Below are positions 9,401 to 15,279 of a stretch of 28,437 nt of DNA, piece by piece; positions within the stretch are counted from its first letter, which is position 1; the number at the start of each line of letters is the position of its first letter. This stretch comes from Thermoplasmata archaeon (GTDB taxonomy: Archaea; Thermoplasmatota; Thermoplasmata; Halarchaeoplasmatales; Halarchaeoplasmataceae), in the NCBI GenBank assembly GCA_019594305.1, contig JAFDTZ010000005.1:1-28437 (forward strand), written 5' to 3'. A model generated the notes under the pieces. It had not been told where the DNA came from and did no database searches. It saw only the letters and a program-made list of their open reading frames with translations. A program made the position numbers and the translations under genes.

Positions 9401-9514
9401 CTGTACAATGTGGCATACGACCACGATCCAGACACCTTCGTCTTCGAACCCGGTAATGGCTACTGGGTGTACAACGGTGCCGGCGAGGCTGTGTACTGGA
9501 CGGTGGACCACTGA
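6476..9514 (+). CDS. 1012-aa secreted glycoprotein: beta-helix, alpha/alpha-barrel-like and GWN modules
   Basis: A signal peptide is clear: basic RWRK, a hydrophobic core to about residue 26, then a polar exported chain. Residues about 95-330 have short repeats with NST/NMT turns and alternating hydrophobics, as in right-handed parallel beta-helices. About 375-455 resembles a CARDB/Ig-like domain. About 465-850 is helical with repeated aromatic phrases (GLAYLGVHHITGNESYLERG, RSALAIQQAYLYTGNESYR) as in alpha/alpha toroids of polysaccharide lyases, glycoside hydrolases and C5-epimerases. The end has two related modules beginning GWNFISAP (about 852) and GWNMVGYPS (about 944). I count about 29 N-x-S/T sequons. 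No C-terminal anchor is present, so it is released or held non-covalently. Sugar binding or cleavage is inference; catalytic residues are not identifiable. It follows a flippase and has its own TATA box. Confidence 0.85.
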   Translation: MNRWRKGTVFTIAFLFLITPILGIIPIATDDPLPMSAYYDPDTDTIHVSGYGNTLMSVAQDVNHEDVIYHDVTNETTFCYANLNIEGYLDITDEILYVDNGKTLRVNSTGSLNVTRSTLAGIPEEKYWWESDNRYTLVMEDGGYIGITGGDIQGLGYDNTVGKRGFEVYGGRLNMTDSVLSNGRNGLVFHGTGDMNTSVINNLTVKAMADRGLVMSGTFSRVKVQNSTFYGNRGVDFNVGNTGDLTVTNSTFQGWDVTGTLHMAYIQDFYLFDENGSVGDEPVEIQCTDTGETHEYTTDAHGYLRNIAPIWMTYESTGSTHRLYGLNVRDITVYFSPSSYNDLSVNISVHDDIFVSNVSVDPISYVPVNNDWEPHNITLGATVHNHLTSNYTGNLTFYYGEIPLGVVEIHMEPGNETSFTLEWVPDVRGYDKIRAEIDHHHSMCDDNLKAWSTVFFAGYYNETPVEYEDHMAMALMMVEHGVANEDGDGYYTIHSNWLPDVLMEMGLAYLGVHHITGNESYLERGEKQIAYALSFRDQYGLFNRSTEYVVRGNYATNYHEWTTHQNVRSALAIQQAYLYTGNESYREFYDHVIYFILNRVAMVNITYHGGVNYTLPWESTLPEGGEGGEKGTSKDFPFVFVNGYIQLARLLVQAYFDENLNSSYLGDARLLPHIYTSVNYIMNDQIDSGESDGTWAYFSYYDEPNPHRRRHMHYAALTAMELANVNSYLNWKNISSSIGNYTEYIERHLTVRTAIDTNNGGSGMLITYVLVRSLYNTTGRDHSHIDAFMFSNIFFNDNGTFKHFRIDTDSYLISPEKYGFLYLHYSPFFSYVWDTYNVGRKNYSHTIPLDTGWNFISAPVVSGERNLTDILDHLADGLPGQYDRVMYFDAEAGGWRSHVPGRSHRFNNLCAWDHRMGIWINVTSPASLTVTGYKPYRTWISLEPGWNMVGYPSSSAGNGDLPAEVTKVGYFDVSELYNVAYDHDPDTFVFEPGNGYWVYNGAGEAVYWTVDH

Positions 9515-9583
9515 CTTAACATCGGTCGGAGGGGCCAACTGACACATACGTACGGAAGCGCTGCAGGCACATCCCATAAGTGA

Positions 9584-9608
9584 TGTACGGCTAGGGTTTG
9601 TACGGCTA
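9584..9608 (+). repeat. Direct repeat pair TGTACGGCTA upstream of the secreted-peptide gene
   Basis: The 10-mer TGTACGGCTA occurs at 9584-9593 and 9599-9608, a 15-bp period. A shorter match, GTACGG, is at 9550-9555. The pair ends about 26 bp before the TATA box of the small secreted peptide. Position suits a transcription factor site, but no factor is known. Confidence 0.4.
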
Positions 9609-9633
9609 CAGTAGGAAGTATAATAATATAGAA

Positions 9634-9643
9634 ATATTTATAT
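9634..9643 (+). promoter_or_regulatory. TATA box of the small secreted-peptide gene
   Basis: ATATTTATAT predicts a transcription start near 9664, leaving a leader of about 25 nt to the ATG at 9690. Confidence 0.55.
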
Positions 9644-9689
9644 TGTGTTACGTTATGATGTACATAAAGCAACAACAATGGTGAATAAT

Positions 9690-9836
9690 ATGGTCCGTGA
9701 AAATACCAAGAAAACCCTCATGTTCGTAACCCCCGTAGTACTCATACTGTTACTCAGCGTGGTCACCCCGGGTCTCGTACATTCAGAAGACGTGGACACC
9801 GAAGAGAACTATCACATCACGACGACAAAACAATAA
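9690..9836 (+). CDS. 48-aa putative secreted micropeptide precursor
   Basis: The reading frame encodes a basic N-terminus (MVRENTKK), a hydrophobic core (LMFVTPVVLILLLSVVTPG) and a short acidic polar tail beginning near SEDVDTEEN. This is the layout of a signal peptide with a mature part of only about 18-20 residues. I chose the ATG at 9690 because GGTGA (9680-9684), a match to the 16S anti-Shine-Dalgarno, lies 5 nt before it; ATG 9678 and GTG 9645 are alternatives, the latter upstream of the likely transcript start. A promoter precedes the gene, which favours it being real. No family was recognised. The peptide could also be a single-pass membrane protein. Its 3' end overlaps the RNase P promoter. 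Confidence 0.5.
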   Translation: MVRENTKKTLMFVTPVVLILLLSVVTPGLVHSEDVDTEENYHITTTKQ

Positions 9837-9840
9837 TATA
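9832..9840 (+). promoter_or_regulatory. TATA box of the RNase P RNA gene
   Basis: AATAATATA overlaps the stop codon of the micropeptide gene. Its centre is about 26 nt before 9862, exactly where the P1 helix of the RNA begins. Confidence 0.65.
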
Positions 9841-9860
9841 CCACCTACGTCCACATAATA

Positions 9861-10250
9861 TCAGGTCAGGAGACCGAGAACGGCTCACGGAGTTAGACTC
9901 TGAGGAAAGTCCCCTCTCCACAGGAAATGCGGGCTGCAACAAGGCAGCAAGGTGAGAATCTTGGCAATCCTTCGGAGGTCTCGTATCTCCAGGGACATCG
10001 GGAGCAAACCTCCAGATGGGGCGCAGAAACGACACGTCCTTCGGCGAGCGATGAGGTGTGCGAAGCCTGTCTTAAGGCAAGGTGAGTTAACCCACCGAGC
10101 ATAGACCCGAAGGGATCGATGAAACGGCGACTTCCCCGCAGGAGCAAGTCCAAACAGTTCGGGATGATCTTCCTGGGACCGGCAGGTAGGACGCATAGAT
10201 GAATGCCGTTACGAACAGAAAGGGGCTTACTCCGGTCACCTGACCTACCT
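9861..10250 (+). ncRNA. rnpB: RNase P RNA
   Basis: This is the catalytic RNA that removes 5' leaders from pre-tRNAs. The ends pair to form helix P1: AGGTCAGG (9863-9870) and GACCG (9872-9876) are the exact complements of CGGTC (10233-10237) and CCTGACCT (10239-10246), with single A residues opposed. Conserved core elements are in order: GAGGAAAGTCC (from 9902), AGCAAGTCCAAACAG (from about 10143) and ACAGAAAGGGGCTTAC (from about 10215). The last two form the universal P4 core region. Full pairing and the conserved segments suggest an archaeal type A RNA. The exact 3' end is set by eye from P1 and the following T-run. Open frames on the opposite strand across this RNA are not genes. Confidence 0.95.
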
Positions 10251-10277
10251 TTTTCTGCCCAAAAACACCCTTTTTAC
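10249..10277 (+). terminator. T-rich terminator after RNase P RNA
   Basis: Two runs of five T residues (10250-10254 and 10271-10275) follow helix P1. Oligo-T stretches terminate archaeal RNA polymerase without needing a hairpin. Confidence 0.5.
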
Positions 10278-10284
10278 GAGGAAA

Positions 10285-10293
10285 TCTTTAATA
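10285..10293 (+). promoter_or_regulatory. TATA-like element of the DUF5679 gene
   Basis: TCTTTAATA lies about 37 nt before the ATG at 10326, which predicts a leader of about 10-12 nt. Confidence 0.45.
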
Positions 10294-10325
10294 CTCGTAG
10301 TCGTATCTACGCATGAGTGATTAAC

Positions 10326-10466
10326 ATGACACAAGCATACTGTGTAAAATGCAGGAAAAAAGTAGAAGTAAAGAATCCGAAGAGCGTAACCATGAAAAAC
10401 GGTCGTCCGGCAACAAAAGGCGAGTGCCCGGACTGCAGTACTGGCGTTTATCGAATCGGAAAATAA
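10326..10466 (+). CDS. 46-aa DUF5679-type zinc-binding protein
   Basis: An ATG-to-TAA frame of 47 codons encodes a compact protein with two CxxC knuckles: Cys6/Cys9 in YCVKCRKK, and Cys34/Cys37 in GECPDC. Between them is VTMKNGRPATKG, characteristic of the DUF5679 family, small proteins seen across archaea and some bacteria. The 'MKNGRPA..G.CP.C' pattern also occurs in domains fused to topoisomerase or nucleic-acid proteins, so nucleic-acid binding is plausible but unproven. The four cysteines should bind one zinc. It has its own TATA-like element and lies 28 nt before the Kae1 gene. Confidence 0.85.
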   Translation: MTQAYCVKCRKKVEVKNPKSVTMKNGRPATKGECPDCSTGVYRIGK

Positions 10467-10494
10467 AACCCCTTAATCCCCTTTCTTTTTTTAT

Positions 10495-11481
10495 ATGATG
10501 ATACTTGGCATCGAAGGTACTGCTCACACCCTTGGTGTAGGCATAGTTGATGATTCCGGGAGTGTACTAGCCAACATTATCAAATCTTACCCCGCTGAAG
10601 AGGGTATCCACCCCCGTGAAGCCGCTAATCACCACGCCGCAAATGTGGTCGATTGTATCTCGGAAGCCCTAAGTACTGCGGGATTGGAACATGGCGAAAT
10701 AGGCGTGGTAGCCTTCTCACAGGGGCCGGGACTGGGGCCCTGCCTCAGAACGGTAGCTACTGCGGCAAGAGCTCTTTCCCTTAGGTTAAAAATCCCTCTT
10801 GTGGGTGTGAATCACTGCATAGCACACCTAGAGATCGGAAGATTGAGAACAGATGCTAAAGACCCTATTTTACTCTACGTTTCCGGGGGTAACACCCAGG
10901 TGATCGCCTATACTAGAGGCAAGTACAGGGTATTCGGCGAGACCCTTGATATAGGCCTAGGAAACATGCTCGATAAATTCGGCAGAGCCCACGGTATACC
11001 ATTTCCAGCGGGGCCTGTAATAGAGAAAAAGGCCCTTAATGGCGGTACGCTTCTGGAACTACCTTATAGTGTCAAGGGAATGGACGTATCATTTTCTGGT
11101 ATGCTTACAGCGGCTTTGAAACTGGATGAACCTTTAGAGGATATCTGTTTCTCTATACAGGAAACGAGTTTCTCGATGCTGGCTGAAGTCACAGAGAGAG
11201 CCCTTGCACATACACGTAAGAACGAGGTGCTTCTCGGTGGCGGTGTGGTAAGGAACAACCGGTTAAGAGAGATGATAGATATCATGGCCTCGGAGAGAGG
11301 TGCATCGGCCTACGTACCCGAGGGGGAGTTCTGTGTAGATAACGGTGCTATGATAGCATGGACAGGTTTTTTGATGCACGAAGCCGGAATGAGCTTGCCC
11401 GTTAAGGGGAGCCACATACGACAAAACTATAGGACCGACGACGTGAAAATACTCTGGAGAAAAGTAACGAAAGATTTTTAA
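10495..11481 (+). CDS. kae1: Kae1/TsaD, tRNA N6-threonylcarbamoyltransferase
   Basis: The 328-aa ASKHA-fold protein is the catalytic subunit of the KEOPS complex. It transfers threonylcarbamoyl from TC-AMP to A37 of ANN-decoding tRNAs (t6A). Metal ligands match the family: His107 and His111 in GVNHCIAHLE, and Asp282 in FCVDNGAMIAWTG. The phosphate loop LYVSGGNTQV (127-136) and GGGVVRNNRLR (248-258) are also present. ATG codons at 10495 and 10498 are both possible; a weak TATA-like CCTTAAT at 10472 favours a nearly leaderless start. Many euryarchaeal homologues are fused to the Bud32 kinase. This one ends after Kae1 and no Bud32 gene follows. Confidence 0.95.
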   Translation: MMILGIEGTAHTLGVGIVDDSGSVLANIIKSYPAEEGIHPREAANHHAANVVDCISEALSTAGLEHGEIGVVAFSQGPGLGPCLRTVATAARALSLRLKIPLVGVNHCIAHLEIGRLRTDAKDPILLYVSGGNTQVIAYTRGKYRVFGETLDIGLGNMLDKFGRAHGIPFPAGPVIEKKALNGGTLLELPYSVKGMDVSFSGMLTAALKLDEPLEDICFSIQETSFSMLAEVTERALAHTRKNEVLLGGGVVRNNRLREMIDIMASERGASAYVPEGEFCVDNGAMIAWTGFLMHEAGMSLPVKGSHIRQNYRTDDVKILWRKVTKDF

Positions 11482-11482
11482 T

Positions 11483-11491
11483 GAATAAATA
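11483..11491 (+). promoter_or_regulatory. TATA box of the zinc-ribbon membrane protein gene
   Basis: GAATAAATA is centred 29 nt before the ATG at 11516, immediately after the Kae1 stop. GGTG at 11507-11510 may act as a short ribosome binding site. Confidence 0.5.
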
Positions 11492-11515
11492 GATGAAGAT
11501 TAAAAAGGTGCGTTA

Positions 11516-12124
11516 ATGGTAGAAAAGCCTAAAGAAGGAATTTGTTTTCATTGTGGTTCCGAAGACCTAGTTTTTAAAGATGACGGAACAGGTCGATGTA
11601 AAGATTGCCATCGTATTTTCAACTGGGACTCTCTATTTTCTATCGAAGAGTTTGAAGAGGAGGGCGAAAATCAATTCGAAGAAGAAATTTTCCAAAGCCA
11701 TTGGAAAGAATTTGAAGATGTCGGTGACGATATACAAAGCAATCGCGATCCTAGAACTCCTTCAAAACGGATAGGTTTTAATCCAAGCAGGATGCCAGCG
11801 ACCAGAAAAAAACCAAATAAAGGTTTTCTGTGGATCAGTATCATAGGTATTATCGTCATGATCATGGGTTACTCAATGTTTTTTGTAGTCATGGCGGATA
11901 CGGCTAGTGAAGGTAGTATCGCTGAGAATACACCCGCCCTACCTTATTTCGCTATTATGTTGAGTTATATAGGTGTACTAGTTCTAGGTATAGGCATGTT
12001 ATACGGCGCTGCCATGGCGGAACACCTGGACGATAGAATAAGGGCCTGGATGCTAATTGCGATGGCACTCCTTTTGGGGCTTTTCCTTACCTTTGGCAAC
12101 AGCATTATAATCGGCCTATTCTAA
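11516..12124 (+). CDS. Zinc-ribbon membrane protein, three C-terminal helices
   Basis: The 202-aa protein starts with a zinc ribbon: Cys10/Cys13 (CFHC) and Cys28/Cys31 (CKDC). Residues about 40-75 are strongly acidic, rich in Glu, and 76-102 are basic and Pro-rich. Three membrane helices follow at about 104-126, 145-165 and 178-200. Proteins of this layout (cytosolic zinc ribbon plus membrane helices) are common and poorly characterised in archaea. The ribbon should face the cytoplasm because it precedes the first helix without a signal peptide. No reaction can be assigned. It is transcribed after kae1 but has its own TATA box, so co-regulation is uncertain. Confidence 0.75.
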   Translation: MVEKPKEGICFHCGSEDLVFKDDGTGRCKDCHRIFNWDSLFSIEEFEEEGENQFEEEIFQSHWKEFEDVGDDIQSNRDPRTPSKRIGFNPSRMPATRKKPNKGFLWISIIGIIVMIMGYSMFFVVMADTASEGSIAENTPALPYFAIMLSYIGVLVLGIGMLYGAAMAEHLDDRIRAWMLIAMALLLGLFLTFGNSIIIGLF

Positions 12125-12141
12125 AGCTGAAAATCGAACAT

Positions 12142-12152
12142 AATTATTTATA
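12142..12152 (+). promoter_or_regulatory. TATA box of the malic enzyme gene
   Basis: AATTATTTATA predicts a transcription start near 12173. The in-frame ATG at 12154 would lie upstream of the transcript, which supports the ATG at 12187. Confidence 0.6.
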
Positions 12153-12186
12153 CATGGCCTTTTTTGAACTCCTCGGAGTTAGTATC

Positions 12187-13539
12187 ATGTCAGAAAAAAA
12201 GGTAACCAAAGAAGAATTATTGAAAAAGGCCAAGGAACCGGCCAAGAGAGCAATGAAATGGCATCCTTTTTATAGGGGAAAAATAGAGGTTTCCCCAAAG
12301 GTACAGATAAAGACTTTCGACGACTTCGGTGTATGGTACACACCGGGTGTTGCAAAACCGTGCCAGGATATACATGATAATCCGGAGATGGTGTACGAAC
12401 ACACGAACAAATGGAACAATGTAGCCGTGGTAAGTGACGGCAGTCGTGTTCTAGGTCTCGGAGATATCGGTCCGGAAGCTAGTATGCCGGTCATGGAGGG
12501 TAAAGGTCTTTTATTCAAATATCTAGGCGGCGTAGATGCATTTCCTATATGTTTGGACGCACATGATCCGGACGATATAATACAGGCGGTAAAGTGGATC
12601 GCCCCATCCTTCGGCGGGATCAACCTTGAAGATATTTCCAAACCAAAGTGTTTCTATGTACTTGACAGGCTGCGAGAGGAATTAGATATTCCCGTTTGGC
12701 ACGACGACCAGCAGGGCACAGCCGCCATTACTCTGGCAGGTATAATCAACGGTTTAAAGGTAGTAAATAAAAAGATAGAACACGCAAAAATCGGTCTTAT
12801 CGGCTCCGGGGCAGCCAATATATGCCTGGCTCGAACCCTCCTTAAAGCAGGAGTACCCGGTAAGAATCTTTATCTGTGCGACTCAAGTGGATTGCTGCAT
12901 GCCGACAGAGAGGACCTCGACCAAAAGAATAATCCAATGAAATGGGAGTTCGCTCAGAAAACGAACAAGGAAAAACAGGACGGTGGGATACCCGAGTTGA
13001 TCGCGGGGAAAGATGTGGTGGTAGCAGCTTCAAAACCCGGTCCGGATACTATAAAGAAAGAATGGCTGACAAAGATAAACGACGATGCTATACTTTTCGC
13101 CGAGGCAAACCCCATCCCCGAGATATGGCCGTGGGAAGCAAAGGAAGCAGGTGTGCGAATAGTCGGCACCGGTCGCTCCGATTTCCCAAACCAGGTAAAC
13201 AACTCCATCGGTTTTCCAGGCATATTCAGAGGTACTCTGGATGTGAGGGCGACTACCATATCCGACGAGATGCACATAGAAGCGGCCTACGCCATAGCCG
13301 AGGTGGCTGAAGAGCAGGGCATACATGAAGATTATCTAGTGCCTACAATGGATAACACAGAAGTTTACATCCGACAGGCAGTGCGGGTAGGTATGAAAGC
13401 CATCGACCAAGGGCTAGCTCGATTGAAACTCTCCGAAGACGAACTTCGGGACATAGCTGAAACAATAATACTGAAAAGCAGAAAACAAACCAAGATACTG
13501 ATGGATAGCGGACATATTGAGTTAGCTCCACCTTTGTAG
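12187..13539 (+). CDS. NAD(P)-dependent malic enzyme (oxaloacetate-decarboxylating)
   Basis: The enzyme oxidatively decarboxylates L-malate to pyruvate and CO2 while reducing NAD(P)+. Active-site motifs are intact: Tyr51 in VWYTPGVAKPC; Lys106/Lys111 in MEGKGLLFK; metal-binding Glu148-Asp149 in NLEDISKPKCF; and Asp173-Asp174 in WHDDQQGTAA. The dinucleotide loop is GLIGSGAAN, and CDSSG after the second strand suggests NAD+ use, though this is not decisive. The 450-aa length suits the prokaryotic short form without a phosphotransacetylase domain. I use the ATG at 12187, since the family starts near SEKKVTKEELL and the TATA box excludes ATG 12154. It has its own promoter and a T-rich end. It links C4 acids to pyruvate metabolism. 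Confidence 0.95.
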   Translation: MSEKKVTKEELLKKAKEPAKRAMKWHPFYRGKIEVSPKVQIKTFDDFGVWYTPGVAKPCQDIHDNPEMVYEHTNKWNNVAVVSDGSRVLGLGDIGPEASMPVMEGKGLLFKYLGGVDAFPICLDAHDPDDIIQAVKWIAPSFGGINLEDISKPKCFYVLDRLREELDIPVWHDDQQGTAAITLAGIINGLKVVNKKIEHAKIGLIGSGAANICLARTLLKAGVPGKNLYLCDSSGLLHADREDLDQKNNPMKWEFAQKTNKEKQDGGIPELIAGKDVVVAASKPGPDTIKKEWLTKINDDAILFAEANPIPEIWPWEAKEAGVRIVGTGRSDFPNQVNNSIGFPGIFRGTLDVRATTISDEMHIEAAYAIAEVAEEQGIHEDYLVPTMDNTEVYIRQAVRVGMKAIDQGLARLKLSEDELRDIAETIILKSRKQTKILMDSGHIELAPPL

Positions 13540-13548
13540 AACATAAAC

Positions 13549-13570
13549 CCCTTCTTTTTTCTCTTTTTTA
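13549..13570 (+). terminator. T-rich terminator after malic enzyme
   Basis: Two T-runs (CCTTCTTTTTTCTCTTTTTTAA) follow the malic enzyme stop and precede the next TATA box. Confidence 0.5.
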
Positions 13571-13573
13571 ACT

Positions 13574-13585
13574 AAAATATTATAT
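13574..13585 (+). promoter_or_regulatory. TATA box of the RuvC-like gene
   Basis: AAAATATTATAT predicts a transcription start near 13605. This favours the GTG at 13609 over the GTG at 13588. Confidence 0.55.
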
Positions 13586-13608
13586 GGGTGCCAGGGATTA
13601 TCTTGATT

Positions 13609-14361
13609 GTGAAGATAATCGCAGTGGTCACGGACAACTTTCAATTCTACTATGATATAGTAAAAGAGTTGAAGCAGCGAGATATACCATTCATCAGTCT
13701 ATCGCCCAGGGACCCCTTACCACCTCATGTAAAGGTGGTTCTAACAACCGTAGTGGAATCAGAGGCAATAGATTTTGATAACGTAGTGTCTATCTCCGGT
13801 GACATCAGACACGGCGTCAGAAAAGCACTTTCTGTAATATCTGAGAAGGCATCTTATCAGCAGATGGTGGTCGGTGTGGATCCGGGTGCAAAGCCCGGGG
13901 TTGCGCTTGTCGGCGATGGAAACCCCCTCGAAACTGCATATGCGGATTCCCCTGAAGATGTTAGAAATATGGTGGAACGTTACATGGCCGGATACGAATT
14001 TGAGAATATGATATTAAGAATAGGCCATGGAGATCCCACCAACCGGAACAGAACGATAAACGCACTAAAGGGTTTATCTATCATGGTCGAGATAGTTAAC
14101 GAGGAACACACAACTAAAACCGGCGGCACCCCGGATCTCGAAGCGGCAACAACTATCGCACTTAGTAGAGGCGAAATTGCAGCCGGAGAATATCTTATTG
14201 AGGCTACGGAGGGTGAACAACGGGAGATGCAGAGGAGGAGCAGAATAAAGAGCAACGGTGAGATAACAATATCAAAGGATCTAGCCAAAAAGGTTGTTGA
14301 AGGGGAGCACGACCTCTCGGAAGCTATATCGATACAAAGGAAGAAAAATAGGAGGGGTTAA
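13609..14361 (+). CDS. Archaeal protein with RuvC/RNase H-like fold, putative nuclease
   Basis: The 250-aa protein has two parts. Residues 1-85 look like a small alpha/beta domain opening with KIIAVVTDNFQFYYDIV. Residues 86-200 resemble an RNase H/RuvC fold: VVGVDPGAKPGVAL places Asp91 at the first-strand position, VEIVNEEHTT gives Glu165/Glu166 at the fourth-strand position, and TPDLEAATTIAL gives Asp176 in the last helix, much like RuvC's final DA-AIA helix. A basic region (REMQRRSRIK) follows. A metal-dependent DNA nuclease, perhaps for branched DNA, is inferred. The GTG at 13609 fits the TATA box better than 13588. Its stop interlocks with the convergent RPA-associated gene; the two stops share TTAA. 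Confidence 0.7.
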   Translation: MKIIAVVTDNFQFYYDIVKELKQRDIPFISLSPRDPLPPHVKVVLTTVVESEAIDFDNVVSISGDIRHGVRKALSVISEKASYQQMVVGVDPGAKPGVALVGDGNPLETAYADSPEDVRNMVERYMAGYEFENMILRIGHGDPTNRNRTINALKGLSIMVEIVNEEHTTKTGGTPDLEAATTIALSRGEIAAGEYLIEATEGEQREMQRRSRIKSNGEITISKDLAKKVVEGEHDLSEAISIQRKKNRRG

Positions 14362-15233
14362 TAGGCGCTCTGGATCTGCCCTAACGCGGGTTCCATGAGC
14401 TTTCCATGTAACCTCAACTTGGATACGAGCTCTTCGAACTCTGTCATGGTGATATCTTCTCGTTCGACTACGATATCTCTCACCTGTTCGTAACTGACAC
14501 CGACTTCCTCAGTTTCTTCTTCCAGTTCCTGGACCACCTCGAGTACCCTTTCCATCAGTTCTTCGTCCAAACCCTCGTCAGCGGTATCCATTACAGTCGG
14601 TTCTTCGTACTCGGGTAACACGTAGCGCAGTGCATCTTTCATTATGCTCCAGTATCGGTCCAAAGGATAAGTCTGGTAGTGCTCCGAAGCAGCTTTTATA
14701 CCATCAGCCAATGTCGGGTCGTATCCCAGATCTATCAATTCTTGGACAGAAACATCTTCCATCCTAGAGGCTTCGGCCATAGCTTCCAGACGTGTTTTCA
14801 AACTTTTAGCAGCTTCCAGTATCCATAGATCCCTCTGTTCATCGTTTACCTCCTTGACGAGCTCGGCACGTATAGATATCAGGACTGTTTCATCATCGGG
14901 CCTATATGTACTGGTCTTCCCAACGACAGCAACGAATTTAGGCGGATCTATGTTGCTTAGGGATGTTGCGGCCTCAGGCTGGTAACGCCCTGCGGATATG
15001 AAAAAGGTACCTGTAGGATCGGACACTCGTCCCTGCCACAATGGCTCTTCGGGTGTTCCCCGGTTATCTACTTCAGTTAACACACCGACTGCATAGACCC
15101 GATTGACCTTGGCACCCAATGGGCTAACTATGTATGTAGGTGCTCTCTCGTCTTCTCCTCGTGTTTCAAGTGTGGAGTTGTTCAACTCGTCTGCAAAAAT
15201 ACGCCAAGCAACTTCTCTTTTCATCATACTCAT
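14358..15233 (-). CDS. rpap: RPA-associated protein (Rpap, COG3390)
   Basis: The 291-aa protein is the usual partner of archaeal RPA in euryarchaea. Residues about 30-130 form an OB fold (VNRVYAVGVLTEVDNRG and WQGRVSDPTGTFFISAGRY). The middle (160-215) is helical. The C-terminus (about 235-285) has winged-helix character, with YEQVRDIVVEREDITMTEFEEL. An acidic linker of Glu and Asp residues separates them. In haloarchaea such proteins are co-expressed with RPA and bind it in a specific manner to protect single-stranded DNA. It lies 46 nt downstream of the RPA gene on the same strand, so co-transcription is expected. The C-terminal stop overlaps the stop of the convergent RuvC-like gene. Confidence 0.9.
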   Translation of the reverse strand: MSMMKREVAWRIFADELNNSTLETRGEDERAPTYIVSPLGAKVNRVYAVGVLTEVDNRGTPEEPLWQGRVSDPTGTFFISAGRYQPEAATSLSNIDPPKFVAVVGKTSTYRPDDETVLISIRAELVKEVNDEQRDLWILEAAKSLKTRLEAMAEASRMEDVSVQELIDLGYDPTLADGIKAASEHYQTYPLDRYWSIMKDALRYVLPEYEEPTVMDTADEGLDEELMERVLEVVQELEEETEEVGVSYEQVRDIVVEREDITMTEFEELVSKLRLHGKLMEPALGQIQSAY

Positions 15234-15279
15234 CTTTTAGCCTCCGTTAATAAGTGGAATAATAGGCGAGGCGTGTTAT

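Noticed and set aside
7829..9577. Several minus-strand ORFs of 80-185 codons
   Set aside because: They are shadows of the 1012-aa secreted protein, which has a signal peptide and coherent domains.
9817..10196. Minus-strand ORFs of 72-103 codons
   Set aside because: They lie antisense to the RNase P RNA, whose helices and conserved core explain this DNA.
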